From Ceriagrion tenellum (Eukaryota > Arthropoda > Insecta > Odonata > Coenagrionidae), in NCBI GenBank assembly GCA_963169105.1, contig OY720636.1:118810188-118874187 (forward strand): a DNA stretch of 64,000 nt. Direction: 5' to 3'. The notes under the pieces were generated by a model. The model worked only from the letters and a program-made list of their open reading frames with translations, searched no databases and was not told where the DNA came from. How positions within the stretch are numbered: the first letter of the stretch is position 1; each line of letters begins with the position of its first letter. Positions 55,631-64,000 of the stretch are shown here, in pieces. The position numbers and the translations under genes were made by a program.

Positions 55631-56010
55631 CTCGTTTGCTGTGCTTGCCTATGTGCGTTGCTTTCTTGGTCCCCCATCAGCTAATTTTCGACTTTGGCGT
55701 ACTGTGGACTTATTCTTTGGAAGAATCTTCGACCCGTGCTTCGTTTTGGCTAACGCTCTTGTTTTTTTAACAGTGTGTGCTCTCTTGGTGCCCCTACTTG
55801 CTCACTTTCGACTTTAGCGCACTTCTGGGAATTAGTCTTTGGAAGAATCTTCGACCTGTGCTTCGTTTTGGACAACGCTCTTGGTTTTTCTGGACTCTGT
55901 GTTGCTTTCTTGGTGCCCTCACTTGGTCATTTTCGACTTTCGCGTATTTTTGCACTTATTCTATGAAAAAATCTTTGACCTGTGCTTCGTTTTGGACAAT
56001 TGTTATCGTT
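55630..56010 (+). repeat. 122-bp tandem repeat, about three copies
   Basis: The core GGAAGAATCTTCGACC recurs at 55719, 55841 and (as GAAAAAATCTTTGACC) about 55964, followed each time by TGTGCTTCGTTTTGG or close variants. A TTTCTTGGTGCCC / TTTTCGACTTT block lies between. The period of 122-124 bp is not a multiple of three, so similar peptides appear in different frames; the apparent overlapping ORFs (55441-56222) are a by-product. It is a minisatellite, possibly inside a transposon that starts at 55198. Confidence 0.85.
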
Positions 56011-58440
56011 TGGCTGGACTTGTCCTTTTTGACATTTCCTTTGGCTTCTACGGACCTTCATCCTATTCTTACATAGACTTGTGCTTCGTATTGGACTTTA
56101 TGTTTGGTTATTGTTTCACTGTTTTGCGATTACACTGTACTTTACTTAGTTTTGAAATATTTTTAGGCTTTTTAGATTTGGATTTTTTCGTTTCAAATAT
56201 TTCACGCGGGTTATTTGTTTGATGGAATTAAAAATTAACATGAAAGTCTGAAAAATCCGTTGCTATCTTTTTTTATGGGCTAATTTGAATTAATTTGGTC
56301 AGTTATGACTGTAAAAATCTGAAATAAAAAATAACATCCATTTTTGAAATAATAAAAAATACCGAGAAGGCACTCTTGAAGCAAATTCGAATAAAAATCA
56401 ACTACACATTGAAAATTAATTAGTGAATCATTAAATTTTTCCTAATACATTTGAACACCTTATTACCTATCTGTCAGAACGCAAAGAACATTGAAATGCA
56501 ACAGTTTTTCGTAACCAGCCTATATCTTCTAACACCGCTTAGAATGCCTTAGGACTTCTTTCTAAATATTGAGCCGAACTCATCGGCAACCCATGGAAAA
56601 ATCTCACTACTTCAAATATTCTCTTCGGTGACTTCTTCAAAGACAGCCCTTGCATTCACGCTGATCAGGCAAGAAAAGTCTAACTAATACATCGTGGCCA
56701 ATGTCAACGCTGCATTTCGTTGTAAAACGTTGTTGTTGTAAAACGATTCTTTCTTAAGAAGCATCTTCTCTACCGGTACTATGTCGATGCATGGATGAAT
56801 ATTACTCGGAACCAACACCTGTTTCTTGACTTCCCCTTGATACATCGTGAGAGCAGTAGTTTTATTCTCCAAAATTTTGGAGCCAAGTCGATAATAAATT
56901 TAGACTTTAAAGCAACAGGTGTCACTCGTTGCAGTCTTTGCTAGTTCAAAGAGCAATCGAGCAGGCAAGTAATAAATATTGTGCCACATTAAAAAAGTTG
57001 TCATTAGCCGTTCTCATATCAATTTCATGTAGGGTTTGGCCAACTTTAATATCACATATTTTGATAGAGCAATAACAACAGGGCGCATATCATCCTCTCC
57101 TAGGCTAAGAAAACCATTGTAAACCACTCTGACTCAACAATGGCGAGAAGCAAATTTTTTAACCTAATTGTCCGGTTTTTTCCTACACCATAACATTAAA
57201 TGATAAAAAAATTCATGAAAGAGAGATATATGCTACATATGTCTATATAGCATGTTCGATGATTTTTATTGAATCCATTCCATATTTCATGTGATTAAAC
57301 AAGTCTGTTCACTTGCCGACGATTACCTCTTAGTGATTTCATGTCAAACCTTCTTTCTACTTCTGATCACATTTTTGCTCATTGATTGGCCTATCACATT
57401 TGGCTCCCTAATCTTTTACGATAGTTAAATATTCCTATAAAAAGCTTTAGCCTTAAGGCCCCTTTACTCGGTGCATTTTATTATTCACACGAATTCATGA
57501 ACTCTTTCACAAGGATAATTGTACCGTGTAAAGCGGCGAATTGCATGATTGTTTGAATGACTGAACGGGAAGTAGTACCTGCTTTGTATTCATTTTCACG
57601 CTCATTCGAGTATATATTCGTTTTTATAATAATATGTAACATGTAAGTAGTCCTTTTTAGTACCATTGATGTAAAGGATAGCTATGAAGCCGACAAGTTG
57701 ATCATGGATTGGTTTCTAGTAGGCCCGACAGTAGATTATTGTCGTGATTCGCTCATAGTTACTTCAAATAAAAATTTGAATATTGCCTTTATTGGTTTTA
57801 GAAAAAAATATTCAATGAAACACACCAAAATAAAGCATACTCGAAGCTGATAGCTAATCGTTTGTATTTGGGCTGGTTAGTCTTATGATCAGACATTATT
57901 ATGGCTTCTGTAAAAATCTAGATATAATCTACATAATATATGTACCCACCTCATTTATTATTTGTATCCTTGTATGTATGTATCCATAAAAATATGTTGT
58001 AGATTAAATCTATACATAGAAAAAAAAACCGGACAAATTTGAGGAGTATTTTTAAATTCTCGCACACTTTAAGGTAAAGTACTTTTGCAATGATAGATAA
58101 AGCCTAAAAATGGACGCTATACACCTGATGAAATTCATCCATTATAATATGAGGTGATGAAGCTTACTGAGCTTTATTCTTAAAAAATGTGGAGTGGTAT
58201 AGCCGATGACAATTCTTTTTACATAACCCAATAGTCTCTAAAACTTTTTTCCGATTGTTTTTTGAACTATTTAAAACTTCTTGAGGAGTATCACATTCTG
58301 CGAACAAAGAAAATTCTCAGTGAAATGGCTTTTTTTTAATGGTATACCAAGGAAAAGGTTTTGGACCTAAGTTCTCTTCATCCATGCATCGCTATTGCAT
58401 CGGCAGGGAAGAAGTTAACTGATAAAGTTTGATTCTGTGA
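56011..58440. other. No gene; inverted TTTGTCCGGTTTTTT pair
   Basis: ATTGTCCGGTTTTTT (57167-57181) recurs inverted at 58023-58037 (AAAAAACCGGACAAAT), 840 bp apart; it might mark a decayed TIR element. Small frames at 56684-56872 and 57481-57666 have no domain. A fourth, degenerate TGTGCTTCGT motif continues the minisatellite to about 56090. Confidence 0.5.
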
Positions 58441-58454
58441 TAAATCTCTAAATT

Positions 58455-59872
58455 GTGATATACAATTTATGCTTACAGATTTCTGTTGTTCCAGCGGAGT
58501 GGAAGAATGCTATAATCGTTCCGTTGCACAAAGGGAAGGGAGGAAAGACCGAATGTAATAATTATCGGGCCATTTGCTTATTGAGTATCCCGGGAAAAGT
58601 GTTTAGTAAAATATTAATCGAAAGAGTGAGGAAAATTATTTCCGAAAGAATAAGGGGTGTGCAGTGTGGGTTTCTGCCTGGAAGAGGATGTAGTGCCCAG
58701 CTTTTCGCACTTCAACAAGTGATAGAAAAATATATGATTGTCCGAAAGAAAGTGTACTGTGCGTTTGTCGATTTAGAGAAGGCATATGACAGAGTAAATA
58801 GAAAGAAGTTGTGGAAGGTTTTGAGAGACTATGGAGGGAATAGGCAGTTATTGAATGTTATGGTGGCGATGTATGACAATAGTAAGGCAAGTGTAAGAGT
58901 TAACGGGGTTCTGAGTGATTGGTTTGTAATAAATCGGGGTGTAAAGCAAGGATACATAATGTCTCCAGGGCTGTTTAATGTAATTATAGATAAATGTGTT
59001 AGAGACGCATGTAGTGATAATGATGGTGTTTTGATTGAAAATGTAAACGTGCGATTTCTTCTATATGCGGATGATGCTGTTTTGATCTCAGACAGTCAAC
59101 AGGGATTACAGAAGTTCATAGATAAGTTTTGTGAATCAACGGAGAGAATGGAATTGTAGGTAAATGCGTGCAAGACTAAAGTAGTAGTTTCTGATGAGGA
59201 GAATGGGGAGAATAACTGTATGATGAGGACGAATGGTGAATTGAACGGGTGGATGATTTTGTGTACTTAGGTAAAATGTATGCGAAAGATGGAAGAATAG
59301 ATGAGGAGATAAAGAGACGTGCGAATGCTGGAAGGAAAGTGGTAGGTAGCATGTGGAGCATATCAAGGAATGAGTGCTTGTCTAAGGAAGCGAAAATTGC
59401 CGTGTACAAAAGTGTACTTCTTCCCACTTTGCTATATGCTAGTGAAACATGGGTATGTAAGGATAGACATAAGAGTAGACTAAACGCCGTGGGTATGAGT
59501 TATCTGAGGAGTATTTGCGGCTTAAGTAGGATGGATAGGGTCACGAATGAGTGGTTCGTGGAAGAATGTGAGTTACATGCTCCAGTAATGGACGTACATT
59601 AAAGGAGTGTGCTTCGTTGGTTTGGCCATGTGGAGAGAATGGATGAGAGTCGAACAACGAAACAGATATATGAGAGTAGAATGAATGGCGTTAGAGGTAG
59701 AGGTAGATCGAGAAAGTTGTGGTTGAATGTGGTTGAGGAAATTCTTAGGAGGAGGAATATGAGGAGTTTTAAAAATAGGAGGGCGTGTATGAAACAGTGT
59801 ATGGGGGTAAATGAGGCAAAAGAGGTTTGCAAGGATAGGTCAGTATGGAGGAAATTATTGAAGCAGAGTTAG
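58455..59872 (+). pseudogene. LINE reverse transcriptase, 5'-truncated
   Basis: Opens at VVPAEWKNAIIVPLHKGKGG (RT motif 0/1), then NNYRAICLLSIPGKVFSKIL, GVQCGFLPGRGCSAQLFAL, VYCAFVDLEKAYDRVN (first catalytic aspartate), RGVKQGYIMSPGLFNVII, and the catalytic LLYADDAVLISDS. The C-terminal part has FVYLGKMYAKDGRIDEEI, LLPTLLYASETWVCKD and LRWFGHVERMDESRTTKQI. Breaks: TAG at 59157, a frameshift near 59230 and TAA at 59600. The endonuclease and any ORF1 are missing. It ends with a CGGAAGGGAACGGCGTGATG 3' UTR and a TATG tail. The clade was not resolved (RTE-like or a related group). A shorter copy lies at 39010. Confidence 0.9.
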
Positions 59873-59965
59873 GTGTACAATTATGTATTAATGAGTGAAA
59901 CATTTTGACTGTGCCTACCTCGGAAGGGAACGGCGTGATGGGTATATATGTATGTATGTATGTAA
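59873..59965 (+). repeat. LINE 3' UTR and TATG tail
   Basis: A short 3' UTR ending in TATATATGTATGTATGTATG (about 59943-59962). Short tandem tails rather than poly(A) are usual for this LINE type and mark the 3' end of the insertion. Confidence 0.7.
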
Positions 59966-61534
59966 TGGATGATTACGTCTGTATCTCCTTAATGTTCTTG
60001 GACAAGAAAGAAATTCCCATTAATTATTAATTCCAGGTGTGTTAAACTGCCAAATTTGCTCATTTTATGCGACTTCTTGTTAGCCTTGTATTTTGCATGA
60101 CATAATTGGGGGCATATGATTCAAAATATCCCTCGAAAATAGACCCAATTACCCCTATATTAAGGGTTGACATGAAGGGCGAGTGTTTTGGTTTCCTGAA
60201 TGTCGGAAATGCATTTAGTAGTACAAGTCGATAGTCAGAGACGTACATCTTCAATTTTCTAGTCTTGGAATTTAATTATTTCTAATATAGAAACAGCAAC
60301 GCTAGACCGCCGTACTGTGCTATATGAGACAATATCCTAAGAGGTCATTACTTTCCTTTTCCTAGAAATACCGGTATTTCAACCTGTTCGTATCTTTTAT
60401 TTGACAGAGATCACTCAATTCGCATTCGTTTTTATACTTACATGCTGCAACACAATTTATAATGCTGTTTCTACTGTGGATATTTGTTTTTTGTGACGCA
60501 TGGAGTCTGAATGTCATCACTGAAAGTAAGCAAACGCTTTCTATGCTGTATTTCAAACCTCACTACGTAATGAATCCGATCTTAGTTATTTTTCTAATGT
60601 ACGGCCTCAAGTGAACCGTGTTACATAAATCTTGCCTTAAAATATCGTTCTACTCGTTTTCACATCATGGAGAGCCTTCAGCAAGGCATTGTGATTCAGA
60701 CGTAAACTAATAGATGGCAGGCGAGCCTCCATATCTGCCAGAGTCATCTACATGCCACCAAAACAACTATTAAGTACTTGTATTGAATATTGTATTAAGT
60801 ATTGTATTAAGTATTAATTGATAATTGCTGTGGCGGCATATAGATGACTCGCATATCTGCCGAGGCCTCTGGATGGCCGTTCTCGACACTACTTCCTACT
60901 CGGTAGTGTATTATCGGTAATCTAGAGGACTCTACTGCATATCTGCATACAAGCAGAGTCATCTACTTTTCCCCACCTGCAAAGTTTGAGGTGTCGTTGG
61001 CGCAATGAAGAGGACTCTGCATATAAGTAAATATATTTTTACACAAACTAACATATGAAGTATAGTTATCGCTGCATTATCATACGTAAAAATGTAATAT
61101 AATACGTGTTATTAAAAGAAATGAATAAATTAAAATATTCAAGAAAACTGTCAAGGTATTTTTTTGTGTTTTTAAAGAACTGTCAAGGCAAGGAGGAGAT
61201 AAATGTCCGTTTTAATTATCAAATAAAAAACTATGTCATTTTCTATGATTATTTTTGTTTGTTGGGTTGCACTGGATTAAGGTGTAGTCAGCTATAGAAT
61301 GTTTGTCGGTTTTAGTTTCTTGTTGCAACAATTACGGAAGAAGAGAATAAATGCAAATACTAAGAATGGGTAGAAATTGGCTCGTAGATCAGGCGGTGGT
61401 GAGAAGGTGAAGGTTGCCGTTGAATAAGTTAATTTAATATAGTACAATCGTGAATATTAACAGTTAACCAAACTATAAAAGACAAAATGATAGTGCCCTA
61501 GCAATCATTGATACCCAGGAAATTCACAATCCAT
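59966..61534. other. No gene; local repeat cluster at 60.7-61.0 kb
   Basis: GAGTCATCTACATGCCACCA (60741-60760) is inverted at 60831-60850 with two mismatches, and GAGTCATCTAC recurs at 60957. ATTGTATTAAGT is tandemly repeated near 60788-60812. GAGGACTCT occurs at about 60925 and 61009. The frame 61106-61297 has no recognised domain. Confidence 0.55.
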
Positions 61535-61836
61535 GATCCTTTCTTAACAACCCGTACCTCTATGTGACGTATATCTGCATATTGAAAAACGTCTACAAAG
61601 GGCTTAATTGTGCCAATATTTGCATTTTGAAATATGGTATCACTGACGATGAGTTAATGTACTCCATGGACTCCAGATACGTCAGCGTCCTTGAAGCTAC
61701 CAAGCGCCTTCTGAGTGTCAACATGCAGTCCAAAACAATTTCAGACTGCAACTTAAAGCATCTTCGCATAAGGTTTCAGCATAAAATATTAAAACACTTT
61801 ATCTTGGAATTTGAAATGAATTGGTTCCATCGGTAA
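61535..61836 (+). pseudogene. Helitron Rep/helicase protein remnant
   Basis: The frame reads FLNNPYLYVTYICILKNVYK and then DDELMYSMDSRYVSVLEATK with RLLSVNMQSK. Helitron proteins have, in this order, an NPYL motif, a K-VYKG motif, and an E---Y-D-RYVS--EA-WR segment; all are visible here with the region between the first two shortened. A stop precedes NNPYL, and the reading decays after about residue 70. No helicase motifs follow. It is a short dead fragment. Confidence 0.6.
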
Positions 61837-62425
61837 TCCTTTTCATCGATTGCAGTTAAAATTTGGCGCAGTTTTAATTCTTCTTCAAAATAAAAATCAT
61901 CTGCTTTCTACAAAGGAACCAGCACAACACCTGCTTCAGATAAATATTTCTAAATATTTTGTTACCGTCTCTCATAATTTTTCGGATTTTATATACTCAT
62001 GGTATAATTGATTAAATGTAATTGCAGCCTCTGTTGTGCTATTTTTAAAAAGGTTGCAATATAAATTGTGTGATTCTTAGGTTAGTAGAATATTTTAATC
62101 TGATTAAAAACATGTTTTTCGCTGTCCATAATACCATAAATTAGTTACATTATCAAGCAGTCTATGACTAAAAAGGAAACTCTATCATTCATGCTGTTTC
62201 TTTTTTCCTGACTTGGGAATGGTTCATCACACTTCTTTCACGTAGAATGCAATTCCACATATCGCGTAGAATAGACACAAATATTCTACTTACTACTCGA
62301 TAATAAGCTTCCTACTGATGAACTATGATTTCCAAAGAATTAAAGATAAGTGGACGTAAAAGTTAATTAATTTCTTATATGTTAAATTATTCTATCATAA
62401 TGAACACTGAACACCTATAAGATAT
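61837..62425. other. No gene recognised
   Basis: AT-rich, no domain or element ends seen. Confidence 0.6.
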
Positions 62426-62429
62426 TATG

Positions 62430-63005
62430 AATTAAATAGTGAAGGCAGGGAAAAAGGAAGGAGTTCTAAATGTGACTACAGATAGAAAAATGCTAGAACT
62501 AATATCATCCTTCAGATACCTCGGAAGTGTTACAACATATAATAGAAGTTGTCCGGAGGAAATAAGGAGAATATCACGGGGAAAACTTACGGAAATGATT
62601 TGTTTGGTGTTTTATTTGAAGTGTTTGGCTTTATGGAGAAGAAACATAGACAATCTGGAGGAAATAGAAGAAATATATATGTATTGGGTAATGAAACGTG
62701 GCTATGGAAAAGAATGGAAAGATTGAAATGGAGTGGTTGAGTGAAAAACGAGGAAGTACTGGCAAGGATAAATGAAAAAAAGGCATATTTTGAAATCGAT
62801 AAGATAGAAAAAGGCGAACTGTTTGGAACACGTCTTGAGGAAAGATTGCCTGTTGAAAAGAATATAAGAAGGAAAGATAAGGGAAAAGAGAGGGAGACGA
62901 AGAAATAATACGTTTGCAGATATAATTAATGGGAGGAGTTACAAATAGCTGAGGGAGGCAGCACAGAATATACGAGCATTAAGGGAGCTGTTTAGATGAA
63001 ACCTG
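62430..63005 (+). pseudogene. LINE C-terminal remnant
   Basis: The frame contains ISSFRYLGSVTTYNRSCPEE with IRRISRGK; after frame changes come NETWLWKRMERLKWSG and VKNEEVLARINEKKAYFEI. It closes with NGRSYKQLREAAQNIRALRE-type sequence and a final KDRFAVKEE. This order (FKYLGS-IT, EI--RI--GK, ETW-W-R, NEEVL-RI) is the region after the RT core in many arthropod LINEs. It is a different family from the 58455 copy, and the RT core is missing. Confidence 0.75.
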
Positions 63006-63315
63006 TCTAAGGACAGATTCGCCGTAAAAGAAGAATAAGATAGTACGGCAAAAAATTTATAATACATGGCGAATTCAATAACTTTAATTTTCGCATCTTC
63101 TTCCGAGACTTCCAAGACTGGTTGTCAGGCACTATATTGGTTCTTGCGGTGTCGCATACATTCGATTTTATTATTTTGGAATTTATAAATAGATATCATA
63201 TCTCTGTAACACGAGTATTTTTGCAAATTCGTAATCATTACCTAATGGGTAATGTTTCATGAAACCACTATTTAAACCCAATTGAAATTAAAAAATACAA
63301 TTTTATATAATTTTT

Positions 63316-63321
63316 TTTATT
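63316..63321 (-). promoter_or_regulatory. Poly(A) signal of pseudogene exon
   Basis: AATAAA on the minus strand, 52 nt beyond the stop at 63373. It suggests the paralogue was once a transcribed gene with its own 3' end. Confidence 0.4.
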
Positions 63322-63372
63322 TAGTTATATCATCTCCATGAAATAAATGTTCTCTATACAAAATTACATAAA

Positions 63373-63712
63373 TTAAAGTTCTCCGGTGTCAAAGAGGGCG
63401 GGTACAAATTGACTTGCTTTTTCAAAGAGGGTATTCAAAAAGTTCCCTCCTGCCTTAACGAATCCAGCCAAAAGGCCTTCCTTTGGTCATTCTTTGGTAC
63501 GACGCTCTATATCCTGAAGTTCTACCCGAAAAATCGCATAATCTTCGGATGAGGGTTTGATTTCATCTCCTTTTCCAAGTGGTTTAACTTTTCTAATACT
63601 TCGGCAAATATGACAGGATCAGAGAGGCTTTTCGTATTCTCCCAGTAGATTCTAGCCTCCCATACGGTTCTTCCAGAATGTCCATCCGCTTCATCAGCTT
63701 CAACGTCGTCAC
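63373..63712 (-). pseudogene. Paralogue of host terminal exon, broken
   Basis: On the minus strand, after acceptor TTTTCAG (63713-63719), a phase-1 exon starts GDDVEADEADGHSGRTVWEA, then ARIYWENTKSLSDPVIFAEV and LEKLNHLEK. It aligns with the exon at 52211-52533 (SYWEYLKTLPDEVIFTKVLR). A 1-nt deletion near 63570 shifts the frame; the shifted frame continues VELQDIERRTKE, hits TGA at 63487-63489 (replacing a proline codon), then LLAGFVKAGGNFLNTL to TAA at 63373. Both lesions imply a pseudogene, unless assembly errors are involved. Its C-terminal segment is much less cationic than in the other copy. The conserved splice phase shows gene duplication, not retroposition. Confidence 0.85.
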
Positions 63713-64000
63713 CTGAAAAGAATCAGTGAAATAATCATGAGATGGTTTATTTAAAATCTGGAAATTTAATACGGTACACAGGAACGCGCGAAGTTTATTT
63801 TATCATATATATTTGATTATATAAGAAATATTGGTTATACATTCATAAGGAGCAACTCTATGCATGAAGTTAATAAAGAAATGCTTAAAAACAGAATGTT
63901 AGGAAAAGTTCTTATGTATCACTCTACATTTCAATTCAATTTCTTTGACAGCAACGAGGAAGTAAGAATTCTTTATATACATTGGCCGCACGGATTCATA
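63713..64000 (-). other. Probable intron of the paralogue
   Basis: Lies upstream of the pseudogene exon on the minus strand. No matching acidic exon is seen before the window ends, so that exon, if present, is beyond 64000. Confidence 0.4.

Noticed and set aside
55441..56222. Several overlapping ORFs of 82-127 codons
   Set aside because: They arise from a 122-bp tandem repeat read in different frames, not from a conserved protein.
1..64000. CRISPR arrays, bacterial operons, phage modules or bacterial origins
   Set aside because: No spaced repeat arrays or operon-like gene packing; introns, SINEs and LINEs show the window is animal nuclear DNA.

Overview
This is a 64 kb piece of AT-rich, intron-bearing, repeat-dense eukaryotic DNA with no bacterial operons. 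Its mix of elements points to an arthropod, most likely an insect: a TTAA-flanked piggyBac, several LINE families, a Ty3/gypsy element, Penelope-like and Helitron fragments, and tRNA-derived SINEs. The species cannot be named from sequence alone. Most coding-like stretches are decayed transposable elements rather than host genes.

Layout. At 1-10.2 kb there is mostly anonymous AT-rich DNA with a miRNA-like hairpin (1919-1981), a perfect hairpin (5651-5689), a LINE remnant near 6.8 kb and a 167-bp repeat present twice (7171 and 8176). At 10200-14542 lies a complete piggyBac with TTAA target duplications and a transposase broken by two in-frame stop codons. At 16.9-21.8 kb a minus-strand LINE (ORF1, endonuclease, start of RT) is split by a 2,575-bp CACTG-ended DNA transposon with TIRs of about 326 bp and a TTA target duplication. 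At 25-28.7 kb there are LINE pieces, a 102-bp-arm inverted repeat and a 470-bp TTAA-flanked MITE. A SINE with perfect 13-bp target duplications sits at 31936-32230, and two long-TIR MITE-like elements at 33.7 and 41.9 kb. A Penelope GIY-YIG fragment and a LINE RT lie at 36.6-38.1 kb, and a rearranged LINE with twin hairpins at 39.0-39.4 kb.

The only convincing host gene is on the plus strand. An acidic exon (46840-46956) and a terminal exon (52211-52533) flank a 5.25-kb intron that holds a decayed minus-strand Ty3/gypsy element. That element was itself hit by a 217-bp self-complementary hairpin insertion. The predicted protein is acidic and ends in a cationic, probably amphipathic segment. 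A frameshifted, nonsense-bearing paralogue of the last exon lies on the minus strand at 63373-63712, so the two copies face each other tail to tail. Between them are a 122-bp tandem repeat (55.6-56.0 kb), a LINE RT (58.4-59.9 kb), a Helitron remnant (61.5-61.8 kb) and another LINE tail (62.4-63.0 kb).

The most useful leads are the unrecognised acidic/cationic gene and its inverted pseudogene copy, the hairpin insertion with a hammerhead-like core, the CACTG transposon, and a shared subterminal palindrome layout in the CCC-ended elements.
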